From: Paenibacillus sp. HW567
GTDB taxonomy: Bacteria > Bacillota > Bacilli > Paenibacillales > Paenibacillaceae
Assembly (NCBI RefSeq): GCF_000374185.1
Contig: NZ_KB910518.1
Coordinates: forward strand, 5,908,886-5,972,885
Length of the DNA: 64,000 bases
Direction: 5' to 3'
Both the position numbers and the translations under genes were made by a program. The notes beneath the pieces were generated by a model, which saw nothing but the letters and a program-made list of their open reading frames with translations, had not been told where the DNA came from and ran no database searches. Positions 1 through 9,206 of the stretch are shown one piece after another. The number at the start of each line of letters is the position of its first letter. Position 1 is the first letter of the stretch.

Positions 1-1068
1 GTGCAGCCGGCTGTGATAGATTTTCCCGTTATGGCCGGCGGCCTCTATCTGCTGTAAATAGCTGTGCCGCAGGAAATCACCGTTCAGCATTTTCTCGTAT
101 TTCACCGGAAGGGCCGCTGCCTTAAGCGGCTGCTGAAGCTCCGGCTCCAGCAGCATCCGCACCAGCACATTGACTGAGCATGCGCCTGGACTCTCAAGTG
201 CATGGCCGGCCCATTCGGCCATCCCCGCGAACATCTCATCGCCATCGGAACGGGCCAGGATCGCATAAGGCAAATAATACGGAGCCAGATCATGAACGCT
301 TCCCAGATCCTGCCTCCCGGAATAATCGGTAACAATCTCGCCTGAAGGATGGACCAGGTAGACCATCATGCGCAAATTCTGACGAACCGGTTCCAGCAGC
401 CCCCGCCGATCCAGGGAACGGGCGGCATGAATCAGCATAATGTCGCTGACTGCACTATAGATGCCGTTGCTTCGCTCGGTCCATTCCCCGTCCGGTGAAA
501 TGTCCATCCCTTCCGCCAGCCACTCATCCGCCCGCTGAACGACCGCTTCCAGCCCGAACAGCTCATGCAGAAATCCAAGTGCAGCGCACAGCACCCAGCG
601 GTGATTCGGCGTGTGGCAGCCGCCCGTAAGCATGACGGGAATGGTACGTTCGAGGAACAGCCGCATATTGTCCAGCACCGGCTGCAGCGGCAGCCAGTCC
701 TGCCCCGACAGCAATTGGTACAACTGAGCGTAGCCCACAACGACAAAAGCCGTATCCGGCGGAGAGTGAAAGTTCGTCCAGCCCGGGGAGATGGACCCGT
801 CCTCATGCTGTGCGCGCAGTACGAACTCTGTCGCCAGCAGCAGCCGCGCCAGCAGCTCCTCATCCCGGTAATACGCAGAATCCGGGTTGGCGAGCGCCGC
901 TCCCCAATAACACATCTCAGTCGGGGTGCCTGTCGTGTGATTGACCCAGGCAATGCCCGTTCCGGGATCAATCGTTCCCCCATAGCAGCGGCTCTGCGGG
1001 TCAAGCTCCTGCCGGGATAACCCTTCCGCTACCGCTCTGTCATTGCTGTCCACCAGTTGCTTGTACAT
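1..1068 (-). CDS. Putative (alpha/alpha)-toroid polysaccharide lyase or glycosidase, partial (C-terminus beyond left edge)
   Basis: An open frame of 356 codons runs from an ATG at 1068 to the window edge without a stop. A GGAGGG ribosome binding site lies 6 bases before the ATG. The translation is rich in paired helices with aromatic and His/Asn motifs (NHTTGTPTEMCYWG near residue 48, CHTPNHRW near 160, then SPDGEWTERSNGIYSAVSD near 205). This pattern is what I expect of helical-toroid lyases or glycosidases of the heparinase/alginate-lyase kind, but I cannot fix the family from a fragment. No signal peptide is visible, so it is probably cytoplasmic and acts on imported oligosaccharides. It follows the 220-residue gene and the ABC importer genes on the same strand, which supports a catabolic role. 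The class is inferred; the reading frame is clear. Confidence 0.6.
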   Translation of the reverse strand, partial: MYKQLVDSNDRAVAEGLSRQELDPQSRCYGGTIDPGTGIAWVNHTTGTPTEMCYWGAALANPDSAYYRDEELLARLLLATEFVLRAQHEDGSISPGWTNFHSPPDTAFVVVGYAQLYQLLSGQDWLPLQPVLDNMRLFLERTIPVMLTGGCHTPNHRWVLCAALGFLHELFGLEAVVQRADEWLAEGMDISPDGEWTERSNGIYSAVSDIMLIHAARSLDRRGLLEPVRQNLRMMVYLVHPSGEIVTDYSGRQDLGSVHDLAPYYLPYAILARSDGDEMFAGMAEWAGHALESPGACSVNVLVRMLLEPELQQPLKAAALPVKYEKMLNGDFLRHSYLQQIEAAGHNGKIYHSRLH

Positions 1069-1118
1069 TGTGATTCCCTCCAAATAAACATTCTGCGTTG
1101 CTCCGGCGGAGCCATGAT

Positions 1119-1781
1119 CTACAGGCGTTCCAGCTCTTTCCCGATACGCTCAGGAATTTCCGCCAGCAGCTCGCTCCAGGAAACGAACAGCTCCTCCCGG
1201 TCCGCGTACTTCCAACTCCCGTAAGACAAGGATGGCGTGAACCGGCAGGTTTGCAAAAACTCGCGGACCCGTTGATTAATCTCATCGTCCGTCGCCAGAA
1301 TTCCTTCCAGAAAGCGGCCGTAAATCAAGCCGTCCGCCCCTGCCTCCTCCTGCGTGCAGGAGGCAAATCCCGGCAGCAGCTCAAATACTTCGGGAAGCGG
1401 GGAGAGGGCATGCTTGCCGGGCTGGACATATAGACCGGCCCGTGTTCCGCTCAGGTTGGTGCGGCCGCGCAGCAGCCCTTTCAGGTATTTACCGTGGAAG
1501 CTGGCTTCGACATCGGCCACCTCTCCGTTCCTGCCGATGTACACCCACACATGCTCCAGGTCATATAGATGCTGAATATCATAATCGTAATATATGGCAT
1601 ACTCCACAACGGCCTCCACCTCCGCACGGTTCACCGCCAGACGGCGCGGGAAGGACGGAGAGTCCCCGTCCTGACGCAGCACCGTTATGCCGAAGCGAAC
1701 CGGGAAGAACGGCTCGTTATGATCGAAGAATAAGCGCGGAGCATACCTTGCAGCCAGCTTGCGGTCCGCATCGTTCAGCAT
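1119..1781 (-). CDS. Conserved-looking hypothetical protein (220 aa)
   Basis: I do not recognise this family. The frame has an AGGAGA site before its ATG and sits between the permease gene (32 bp upstream) and the toroid enzyme gene (50 bp downstream), so it is very likely in the same operon. Visible features are an N-terminal segment LFFDHNEPFFPVRFG, a Tyr/Asp-rich stretch YYDYDIQHLYDLEHVWVYIG around residues 84-103, and VEASFHGKYL just after. The concentration of Asp, His and Tyr in the middle could hold a metal or a sugar, but that is speculation. There is no signal peptide, membrane segment or repeat. Its conserved setting beside uptake genes suggests a part in handling the imported glycan. 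Confidence 0.7.
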   Translation of the reverse strand: MLNDADRKLAARYAPRLFFDHNEPFFPVRFGITVLRQDGDSPSFPRRLAVNRAEVEAVVEYAIYYDYDIQHLYDLEHVWVYIGRNGEVADVEASFHGKYLKGLLRGRTNLSGTRAGLYVQPGKHALSPLPEVFELLPGFASCTQEEAGADGLIYGRFLEGILATDDEINQRVREFLQTCRFTPSLSYGSWKYADREELFVSWSELLAEIPERIGKELERL

Positions 1782-1813
1782 ATCGGTGTTCTCCTTTCCT
1801 TACGCCCTGCCGC

Positions 1814-2686
1814 TCAGCCTTTGACAGCGCCAAGCATAACCCCGCTGACAAAATATTTCTGCAGCCACGGGTAGACCACAAGGATCGGTACTGTAGCGAA
1901 GATAACGGTGGCCGCCTTGAGGCTCTCCGGTGTCAGTGCGGTCCGGTTCGAGCCCTCCATCTGTGTCAGTTCAGAGACCATATTGTTCTGCACCATCTGG
2001 AACAGCTTAAGCTGAAGCGGATACAGCTCCGGGCTATTGATGTACATCAGGGAATCCTGGAAGCCATTCCACCGTCCTACGGCATAAAAGAGCGCGAGCG
2101 TGGCCATAACAGGCATGGATAGCGGCAGCACAATACGCATCAGTGTGTGGAAATGGGAGCTGCCATCAATTTCAGCCGACTCCTCCAGGCTGGGAGGAAT
2201 ATTATTGAAGAAGGAAATGAGAATAATAAGATTAAACGGACTGACCAGGCCGGGAAGAATAAGCGACCACACCGAATCAATCATTTTCAAATCACGGATT
2301 AGTAAATATTCGGGAATGATGCCGCCGCTGAAAAACATGGTAATGACAATAAGGTACATAAAAAGCTTGCGGCCCTTCAGATTCTTTTTGGTCAGCGGAT
2401 AAGCTGCTGCGATGGTGAAAAGCATGCATAACACCGTTGTGGCTATCGTCAGAACAATGGTGTAGATCAGAGAGTGGATCATGGAATTGTTAGTAAATAC
2501 TTGAATGTATGCGTTCCAGTTCACTTCAATGGGGAAAAGGGTTACTTCGCCGGATGTAATCGCCCGGTTAGAACTTAGTGATACCGCGATAATGTGTAAA
2601 AACGGGGCCAGACAGAACAAAACGAACAGGGCCACAAAGGTAATATTAACAATATCGAATATCCGGTTTGAGGTACGTTCACTCAT
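1814..2686 (-). CDS. Carbohydrate ABC transporter permease, CUT1 family (LplC/YtcP-like)
   Basis: A 290-residue inner-membrane permease of the MalG/LplC type. Six hydrophobic segments are visible, with the first near residues 15-37. The EAA loop that contacts the ATPase appears as EESAEIDGSSHFHTLMRIVLP near residues 168-188. The C-terminal sequence WLQKYFVSGVMLGAVKG is typical of Lpl/Ytc-type permeases that pair with large binding lipoproteins. The ATG at 2686 follows AGGAGATGG. It lies 24 bp after its partner permease, and the binding protein gene is immediately upstream, giving the order binding protein, permease, permease. No ATPase gene is present here; family members usually share a general MsmX-type ATPase encoded elsewhere. 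The likely cargo is an oligosaccharide from a plant or bacterial polymer. Confidence 0.93.
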   Translation of the reverse strand: MSERTSNRIFDIVNITFVALFVLFCLAPFLHIIAVSLSSNRAITSGEVTLFPIEVNWNAYIQVFTNNSMIHSLIYTIVLTIATTVLCMLFTIAAAYPLTKKNLKGRKLFMYLIVITMFFSGGIIPEYLLIRDLKMIDSVWSLILPGLVSPFNLIILISFFNNIPPSLEESAEIDGSSHFHTLMRIVLPLSMPVMATLALFYAVGRWNGFQDSLMYINSPELYPLQLKLFQMVQNNMVSELTQMEGSNRTALTPESLKAATVIFATVPILVVYPWLQKYFVSGVMLGAVKG

Positions 2687-2710
2687 AACACTCCATCTCC
2701 TTTCCGTTTA

Positions 2711-3613
2711 TCATAAAATACCGTCGCCGGTTACTTTTTTTGAAATATAGTTAGAACCTAGAATGAACACCAGACCCACCACCGCCTGGAACAATCCGAT
2801 TACGGTAGCCAGCGTATATTGTCCCGATTCCAGACCGATCCGGTATACAAAGGTGCTGAGCACATCAGAGTATTCACGGACTGTTGTATTCCCGATAACA
2901 TAGGGACGGTCAAAGCCGATGCTGACCATCTTCCCGAGATTGAGAATAAGCAGGGTAATGATGGTTGGTTTGATGCTCGGAAGCGTAATATAGCGGATTT
3001 TCTTAAGCCTTGTCGCTCCATCCACTTCGGCAGCCTCGAACAGCTCCCTGTTGACACCCGTTAGCGCGGCCAGATAGAGGATGGTTCCCCAACCGGCACT
3101 CTGCCAGACACCTGTGAAGAGATACGTGATCAGCCACGGATTTTTTTCCGTCAGAAACGGAACAGGGTTCAGTCCCAGACTTACCAGAACTTCGTTCACC
3201 ATACCGGACTGGTTGCCAAACAATTGGTATACGATCCCCCCGATGATCACCCAGGAAATAAAGTGGGGAATGTACAAAAGGGTCTGCGATATTTTTTTGA
3301 ACCATACCGACCGGATCTCATACAGCATAATCGCGAGTATGATCGGGGCCGGGAAAGAGACCAGCAAATCCAGAAAATTCAGCATAAAGGTATTGCGCAG
3401 GGTAGTGTAGAATTCCCTCATTCCAAAGACCTGGCGGAAGGCGTCAAAGCCGATCCACTCGCTGCCCCCGATCCCCTGAAACAGATTGAAATCCTTGAAG
3501 GCAATCTGCACACCATACATTGGACCGTAACGGAAAATCACGAAATAAGTAATAGGCAGCGCAAGCAGCGCGTATAGCTGCCAATACCGTTTGAAGTATG
3601 ACGCTTTGCTCAA
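2711..3613 (-). CDS. Carbohydrate ABC transporter permease, CUT1 family (LplB-like)
   Basis: A 300-residue permease of the LplB/UgpA type. It begins with a basic segment (MSKASYFKRYWQLYALLALP) and has six predicted membrane spans. The EAA loop is ELFEAAEVDGATRLKKIRYITLP near residues 186-208. The start is a TTG at 3613: AGGAGG lies 8 bases before it and there is no better ATG nearby. It forms the heterodimeric channel with the permease encoded 24 bp downstream and receives substrate from the lipoprotein encoded 74 bp upstream. Sequence features and gene order agree closely with the lplABC arrangement; the exact sugar is unknown. Confidence 0.93.
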   Translation of the reverse strand: MSKASYFKRYWQLYALLALPITYFVIFRYGPMYGVQIAFKDFNLFQGIGGSEWIGFDAFRQVFGMREFYTTLRNTFMLNFLDLLVSFPAPIILAIMLYEIRSVWFKKISQTLLYIPHFISWVIIGGIVYQLFGNQSGMVNEVLVSLGLNPVPFLTEKNPWLITYLFTGVWQSAGWGTILYLAALTGVNRELFEAAEVDGATRLKKIRYITLPSIKPTIITLLILNLGKMVSIGFDRPYVIGNTTVREYSDVLSTFVYRIGLESGQYTLATVIGLFQAVVGLVFILGSNYISKKVTGDGIL

Positions 3614-3687
3614 GTTGGTTTCCTCCTATCTTAGAAAAACCGGGTAGAGCGGCATCACACCTCCCCCCCGGCTCTCACTGTATTTGT

Positions 3688-5301
3688 TTATTTTGCCGGA
3701 AGCTCCTTCACTGCCTGATCCAGTTCTTCTTTCAGCTTAGCTCCGCCCAAACTCATGAAATCCTTCATTTCCTGCTCGTACACCGAATCGAATTGATCGG
3801 GTTTAGCCATTGCTGTTTTTACAATGATTACATCAATCTTATCTGTAAGCGTGGTGCCATATTGCGCTTCCGCTTCAATCGGCTTGCCGAAGACAATCGG
3901 GCCTACGGTGTCCGTGTTGGCGATAGCAATTGACTGCTTCAGCATTTCCTGATTATTTTCCGGGAAGCCCATTACCCATGCTTTTTCGTTGGTTGCCTGG
4001 TCGCCGATGTTCTTGCCGTTGGAGATGATAGCCATGTCGCCGGAGTTGTAAATCCGATCTTTAAATTCTTGGGAGGCGTCGGCTTTGACCACCGGAATCC
4101 CATCGACCAGATCATAGTTCTCTCCTTCTACCCCGCTGTACATATCAATCAGGTTGTTGCCCGAAGCCATCCAATCCAGGTATTTAATCGCTTCTACGGC
4201 ACGCTTGCTGCTTTTTGGAATCATGATGTACATACCGTTGGAGGCATAGCGGGATTTAATGAACTTGTTGTCAACCTTGGCATTCGTATAAACGTCTACC
4301 GGAGTGACCTTGCTTCCCGGCACATTTTTGTGGAGATTATCCATCGTGCCGTCCGCGTAGAACTGGGCATCCACATCTTCCGACCAATAGCCGGTGTTGC
4401 CGTTCTGAATATCCTTAGCCAATTGGCCCTTATCCTTATCCAGACCGAAATCCTTGCTGATCAGCCCTTCATTGTAGAGCTTGTTCAGGAACTGCATTGC
4501 ATCCTTGAAGCCGTCATGAAGCGGCATCTCATACCGCTGGCTGTAAGTCAGATCGCCGCTGATTGGCTTAATGAAGGAGTAGATCAGCGTCTCATACTGA
4601 GCCGGAGCAAGCGCAAAGCCCATTGGGATGTTTTTGCTGCCGAGCTTGCCGGGGTCCTTCTCTTTAAACGCTTTCAGAGTTGTGTACAGCTCATCCGTCG
4701 TCTTAGGTACAGGCAAGCCCAATTTATCCAGCCAATCCTGACGGATGTAGGAGCTATAACGGCCCGTGATCGCACGTTTGCCCGGGATGGAGAACTGCTT
4801 GCCCTCAAGCTGGCCGAATGCCAAGGTCTCGTCGCCAATAAACTTCTTCAGGTTCTGGCCATGCTCGTCGAGGAGCTGTCCTACATCAGTCAGACCGCCC
4901 TGCTGGGCATAGCGGTAAAATACGCTCGAATCATAAGTAAACACAATATCCGGCACATCGCTGTCACTCGCCATCAGCACGTTCAGCTTCGTAACTTCCT
5001 CAGAACGCTGAATCGGTACAAACTGGACATCAATGTTGTTTGGATCACCGAACTTTTCCTGCACCAGCTTAGTTAGATAGTTGTTGGTAATGGTATTAGG
5101 CGCCGGACTGTTGCCGCGGTCGAACACTTCTACCTTGAGCGTAACGCGCTTGGCGCTGTTACCTTCTGCTGCCGAACCCCCGTTAGCCGTGTTGCTCTTA
5201 GAATCGGAGGAGCAGCCGGCCAGCAGGGAAACCCCCATTACCGCAGTTAATCCGACCCCAATTGCTTTCTTCAGAGCTCCTTTGTGTACGTTCACTGTCA
5301 T
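3688..5301 (-). CDS. Extracellular solute-binding lipoprotein of a CUT1 ABC importer (LplA-like)
   Basis: The protein (537 aa from the ATG at 5301) has a lipoprotein signal peptide ending in the lipobox LLAGC, so Cys is lipidated and the protein is tethered outside the membrane. After a low-complexity Ser/Asn linker comes a long type-I solute-binding fold, and its size (above 500 residues) is usual for LplA-type binding proteins. I chose the ATG at 5301 because AAGGAG stands 8 bases before it and it gives a clean signal peptide. The open frame continues upstream to 5460, but that extension would overlap a promoter-like element and would place 53 polar residues before the signal peptide. It delivers oligosaccharides to the two permeases encoded immediately downstream. 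Confidence 0.93.
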   Translation of the reverse strand: MTVNVHKGALKKAIGVGLTAVMGVSLLAGCSSDSKSNTANGGSAAEGNSAKRVTLKVEVFDRGNSPAPNTITNNYLTKLVQEKFGDPNNIDVQFVPIQRSEEVTKLNVLMASDSDVPDIVFTYDSSVFYRYAQQGGLTDVGQLLDEHGQNLKKFIGDETLAFGQLEGKQFSIPGKRAITGRYSSYIRQDWLDKLGLPVPKTTDELYTTLKAFKEKDPGKLGSKNIPMGFALAPAQYETLIYSFIKPISGDLTYSQRYEMPLHDGFKDAMQFLNKLYNEGLISKDFGLDKDKGQLAKDIQNGNTGYWSEDVDAQFYADGTMDNLHKNVPGSKVTPVDVYTNAKVDNKFIKSRYASNGMYIMIPKSSKRAVEAIKYLDWMASGNNLIDMYSGVEGENYDLVDGIPVVKADASQEFKDRIYNSGDMAIISNGKNIGDQATNEKAWVMGFPENNQEMLKQSIAIANTDTVGPIVFGKPIEAEAQYGTTLTDKIDVIIVKTAMAKPDQFDSVYEQEMKDFMSLGGAKLKEELDQAVKELPAK

Positions 5302-5693
5302 CGTTCCATCTCCTTCGCCTTTGCAGGCTTTTTTAATGGTGTCCTCATGATTCCCCCAACCTAAAACCCGTGTAACACTGATGCTGGATCTCTCCCAAGT
5401 AAGCGTTACCAATGCACGACTCGGCCGCTTGCTGTTCTGGGGATGCCCACAGTATTCCATGAATTTCGGCAGTTTGACAATAAACCCGTTTCGGATGTTC
5501 CCTTGGCCGTTAATTCAGACTTCCTGTTTATCCATACAACCATTTTCGTGCAATAAACCGCTTTCAAAAATACCAAAAATAAAGACCGCCTCCATGCTTG
5601 AACCTCCTGACAGAGGCTGGCGGGCAAGGATTGCGGTCCCTGAATATTTAGCGCAAGCTCAGGTGTTGACGTCTATCTGAACAACCGTGCTGC
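5302..5693 (-). promoter_or_regulatory. Intergenic control region of the binding-protein operon, with weak cre-like site
   Basis: This 392-bp stretch has no convincing gene. It separates the sensor-regulator from the binding-protein gene and should hold the operon promoter and the AraC-type binding sites. At 5553-5566 the minus strand reads TGAAAGCGGTTTAT, which matches the CcpA cre consensus TGWAANCGNTNWCA at 12 of 14 positions, so carbon catabolite control is possible. I could not identify paired AraC half-sites with confidence. Confidence 0.4.
5451..5480 (-). promoter_or_regulatory. Possible sigma-A promoter of the binding-protein operon
   Basis: On the minus strand TTGTCA (5475-5480) is followed after 18 bp by AATACT (5451-5456). 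The -35 box is good and the -10 box is mediocre, as expected for a promoter that needs an activator. It lies about 150 bp upstream of the chosen ATG, leaving a long leader. Confidence 0.35.
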
Positions 5694-7946
5694 TCATGTT
5701 CTGGAGTTCGGGCGTCCGCGCTTCATAACGCGGTAATCCCCCGGCGTGATGCCGGAGACCCGTTTAAATACCCTTCCGAACGAAATCGCATTGGCATAGC
5801 CAACCTTGAGCGCTATATCCTGCAACGAATAGTCCGTCTCCAGCAGCAGGTGCTCCGCTTCCTTCATCCGCAGCTCCGTTAGGAAGTCCACAAATTTCAT
5901 ATTAAACTCCGTTTTAAAAAGATAGCTGGCATATTTGCCGGATACCTGAAACCGGTCGCTTAAATGCTTCAGGGAAAGATCGGGATTGGCAAAATTCTCT
6001 TCAATATAGTTCTTGATCTCACTGACCATCGCCCTGTAGCTTTTGGTTTCACTGACGGCGACATAGGTACGGAATAAATCAGTCAAATATTCAAAAAGAA
6101 TCCCCTTCATTACATCAATGGATTCGGCTTCTCCCAGCAGCTTCAGCCGTAGCGAGGTATTCTCCGCCGACAGCTCATCCTGCAATTGCTCCGACATCAC
6201 GGCCACTTCACGGCTCAGCATTTGCAGCATGGCCTGGATTAGAGAGCGAATATCATCATCCTGCAAAAAATCGCGTTCAAACGCTTCAAAAATCTCTTCC
6301 AGCCGTTCCCGCCACTGGCTGCTCGACATCCGAAACTGCTTGACGAACTCGGCAATCATCTGTAAATACTTATAAGTCTCAAGCAGCGGCTGACGCGCCT
6401 CCACGCCTTCCGCCAAAGCGATATCTTCGTGCATCAAGAGCTTATGATGCATCACATTCTCCGCTGCCGCATAGGAATCCCGGATCGCACCCGGACCCGT
6501 CGCCACCGGCCCGATGCCGAAGCTGAGGGAGATGCGCAAATTCTGCTCTACCCAGGTGCGGCATTCCTCGGCGAATATGCGTATGTTCCCGGTCATCTTC
6601 TCATCTGTTCCGGTTGCCAGGAAAAGAATTGCTGCCCGGTCGGTGCTGATCCACTCCACCCAGCCCTGCAAGTCAGCCCCCCGCGCCAATTCCTGAAAAA
6701 CATTCATCAGGGCAAACTTTAGCGTGTTCTGGTCGCCTCTTGTGTAGCGCTCCTGAAAAACCTCCTCGTAGCGGTTGATTTCGCTGAGCACAACCGTAAA
6801 CCGGGACGAGGAGTGAGCACCGGAGAGCGGCGACAGCTCCTCCATTCGCTGGACGATATTATCCGTCCGCTCGCTGCGCAGCAGATCGGTGAATAGCTTG
6901 CTACGCTGAAGCAGCAGGTTCTCCCTGCTCTTCTTGTCATAATCCGTCAAATGGTTGATCAGATCCTCCAGCACCCCGTCAATGAGCTTCATTTCGTCCG
7001 GCCTGTTGGTGGAATTGTCCATCGTCCTAATCTGATGGCCTTCAATCCGGTTCATAATCACCTGAATCGGCTTGTAGTTGCGCCGGGTCACATATATGAG
7101 GTAAAGCACCGCGCACACCACGGTTCCGAACGCAACCGCCACCCAGAGATAGGAGATCACAGAAACCCAACTGAACAGATTGCCCGTCTTGATTCCGCTG
7201 GAAAACTGCCATCCTAATCTTTCCAGGTACAGAGTGTTCAGCAACTTGCCGTTCGCCGCCCCTTCGCTGTCCGAATGCGCCTGATAAATAGTCTTTCCAT
7301 CGCTCCCGGCAATAGTAAGGTAGGACAATTGTTCGTTGACCATGCTATCGACAATCTGTTCAATCGCGCTCATTTTAATATTGATGACAAGCACACCCTG
7401 CGAGCCGAAGGGCAGAGGCATGCCTTTATTTATGGTAAGCACACGCACAGGCGTGCGCTGAATGAACTCATCCTTGTATTCCCTGACCGGCTGCCAGCCT
7501 TCCGGCAATGAACCGGAGTTAATACGCTTAATCCAGTCCTCGTCTATAAATCCTGAAAGGCTTTTTAAACCAGTTTCCGTTAAAACGCTTTCATTTCTCT
7601 TGTCATATAGATAAATGGATTCAATGTAAGGCGATTTGTCAGTCAGGTTGCGCAGGCTCTGGGCAATTGCATAGATTGCCCCCGCATCTGTCTGGCCATC
7701 ATCGTTGAAATATCGCTTATACACATCGCTGCTTTCGGCAGTGTCCAGCACTGACAGTTGGACTTCCTTAATCGTACGGTCTACGTTATCCACGAGATAG
7801 CTGGCAGTGATACGATCCGCCTTCTTGGTCTCCATTCGTGAAATATCGTTGATAAACACAAATGAAGCAAAGATCAGTATCGTCACCGTAAGCAAAAAAA
7901 TAGGAAAGTAAGACAGCAGCAAGCGGTGATACCATGTACGGAACAA
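5694..7946 (-). CDS. Membrane-anchored AraC-family sensor-regulator with extracellular sensor domain
   Basis: This 750-residue one-component regulator has an N-terminal membrane segment (about residues 10-35), an extracellular Cache-like sensor region, a second membrane segment (about 268-296), a cytoplasmic linker, and a C-terminal AraC double helix-turn-helix (about 645-740). The last part shows LSDRFQVSGKYASYLFK and LQDIALKVGYANAISFGRVFK followed by GITPGDYR, the classic AraC signature. Such YtdP/YesS-type proteins sense external sugars or the loaded binding protein and activate the adjacent importer operon, which starts 392 bp downstream on the same strand. The start is a TTG at 7946, with AAGGGGG 7 bases ahead. 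The regulatory target is inferred from position. Confidence 0.9.
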   Translation of the reverse strand: MFRTWYHRLLLSYFPIFLLTVTILIFASFVFINDISRMETKKADRITASYLVDNVDRTIKEVQLSVLDTAESSDVYKRYFNDDGQTDAGAIYAIAQSLRNLTDKSPYIESIYLYDKRNESVLTETGLKSLSGFIDEDWIKRINSGSLPEGWQPVREYKDEFIQRTPVRVLTINKGMPLPFGSQGVLVINIKMSAIEQIVDSMVNEQLSYLTIAGSDGKTIYQAHSDSEGAANGKLLNTLYLERLGWQFSSGIKTGNLFSWVSVISYLWVAVAFGTVVCAVLYLIYVTRRNYKPIQVIMNRIEGHQIRTMDNSTNRPDEMKLIDGVLEDLINHLTDYDKKSRENLLLQRSKLFTDLLRSERTDNIVQRMEELSPLSGAHSSSRFTVVLSEINRYEEVFQERYTRGDQNTLKFALMNVFQELARGADLQGWVEWISTDRAAILFLATGTDEKMTGNIRIFAEECRTWVEQNLRISLSFGIGPVATGPGAIRDSYAAAENVMHHKLLMHEDIALAEGVEARQPLLETYKYLQMIAEFVKQFRMSSSQWRERLEEIFEAFERDFLQDDDIRSLIQAMLQMLSREVAVMSEQLQDELSAENTSLRLKLLGEAESIDVMKGILFEYLTDLFRTYVAVSETKSYRAMVSEIKNYIEENFANPDLSLKHLSDRFQVSGKYASYLFKTEFNMKFVDFLTELRMKEAEHLLLETDYSLQDIALKVGYANAISFGRVFKRVSGITPGDYRVMKRGRPNSRT

Positions 7947-8130
7947 TAGACTACCCCCTTAATTCAACCGCAGGATACCAGGCCGCAGTCCGGCCGTTGA
8001 TGCAACAATTATACTTCCGAATTGCAATTATAGCACGTGCAGCCTGAACCCGGTCAAAGAAGCAGCACCAACGAGGCCATCCAATGATTTACACAACGCC
8101 TTGTTCCATCCCACACTGTCCCTGCCCATG

Positions 8131-8166
8131 AAAAAAGGCGGGGCGCACTCAGCCGTGCAACCCCGC
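8131..8166 (-). terminator. Rho-independent terminator of the iolCADE unit
   Basis: On the minus strand an inverted repeat (GCGGGG..GCAC paired with GTGC.CCCCGC, 8138-8166) is followed directly by six T residues. It lies 52 bp after the iolE stop codon and separates the inositol genes from the AraC sensor gene. Confidence 0.88.
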
Positions 8167-8218
8167 ATATATACCGCCCGGGCAGCCGCCAAGCGGCTGA
8201 TAACTGCCCGCCTGCGGT

Positions 8219-9115
8219 TTACAACCCGCCGATTTCCCTGATATAGCGGCGCGCCTTGATCGCATATTCCAAGGGATCGGCAAGCGCCGGATCTTGCTCT
8301 GCTTCCACCACGAACCATCCCGTATAAGAATGGCGGTCCAACTCGGCGAAAATCTCTGCAAAAGCGATGCAGCCGTCGCCGGGCACGGTGAACGCTCCCG
8401 CTTTTACAGCCTGCAAGAAGCTAAGCCCTTCCCGCTTGACACGCTCGACAACCTCGGGCCGGATATCCTTCAGGTGCACATGCTTAATCCGGGGTAGATG
8501 AAAGCGCAGCACCTCCAGCGGATTCTCGCCGGCAAAGACCAGATGCCCGGTATCGAACAGCAAGGACACCTCATTCGGATCAGTAAGCTCCATCAGCCGG
8601 GCAATTTCAACCGCCGTCTGCACTCCTGTCCCCATATGATGGTGATACACAAGCGCCATATCCTTCTCGGCAGCCAATCTGCCCAGCCCGCCCAGCCCTT
8701 CCGCAAGAGCCGTCCATTCCGCTTCCGTGAACACAGGCTTACCGGCGAACAGCGGCGTATCCATTTGTCCTTGAATGCTCCGCCCCTGCTCTGAAACTAC
8801 AATCACCTTGGCCCCCATCGCATGCAAAAAATCACGGTGCGCACAAAAGGCCGCAGCGGTCTCCTCGTACGGGCGTACCGTCAGATACGCGCTGAACCAG
8901 GCGCTGGCAATCTCAAGTCCCCTAAGCTCCAGAGCCTTATGCAGCCGGTCGGGGTCGCGAGGATATTTGTTGCCCACCTCGCTTCCCTGAAACCCGGCCA
9001 GTGCCATCTCACTGATGCACTGCTCAAAGGTATTATCCCGTCCAAGCTCAGGCATATCGTCATTGGTCCAGGCGATAGGAGCTATCGCCAGCTTGACCGC
9101 ATGTTCTTTGAACAT
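8219..9115 (-). CDS. iolE: Inosose dehydratase
   Basis: The 298-residue protein matches IolE in length (about 297 in Bacillus) and sequence. The N-terminus reads AIAPIAWTNDDMPELG, characteristic of IolE. The TIM-barrel metal ligands lie in SLLFDTGHLVF, IKHVHLKDI and the late FVVEAEQDP segment. It dehydrates 2-keto-myo-inositol (scyllo-inosose) to 3D-trihydroxycyclohexane-1,2-dione, the second step of inositol catabolism, in the cytoplasm. The ATG at 9115 has AGGGG ahead. It is the last gene of the C-A-D-E unit; the iolD stop is 91 bp upstream and a strong terminator follows. Confidence 0.95.
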   Translation of the reverse strand: MFKEHAVKLAIAPIAWTNDDMPELGRDNTFEQCISEMALAGFQGSEVGNKYPRDPDRLHKALELRGLEIASAWFSAYLTVRPYEETAAAFCAHRDFLHAMGAKVIVVSEQGRSIQGQMDTPLFAGKPVFTEAEWTALAEGLGGLGRLAAEKDMALVYHHHMGTGVQTAVEIARLMELTDPNEVSLLFDTGHLVFAGENPLEVLRFHLPRIKHVHLKDIRPEVVERVKREGLSFLQAVKAGAFTVPGDGCIAFAEIFAELDRHSYTGWFVVEAEQDPALADPLEYAIKARRYIREIGGL

Positions 9116-9206
9116 CGTCGTCTACCCCTTCCATTATCACCATGCGGCAGGTGTAGCCCTGCCGCTGCGCTGTTGCATTCATAGAATTCGTCAGCCTTAG
9201 GCTATA

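Noticed and set aside
5302..5460. Longer N-terminus for the binding lipoprotein
   Set aside because: It would put about 53 polar residues before the signal peptide and remove the promoter; the ATG at 5301 has a good ribosome site.
7580..7593. TTAAAACGCTTTCA, a 13/14 cre match
   Set aside because: It lies 350 bp inside the AraC sensor gene. A roadblock role is possible, but chance is more likely with a degenerate consensus.
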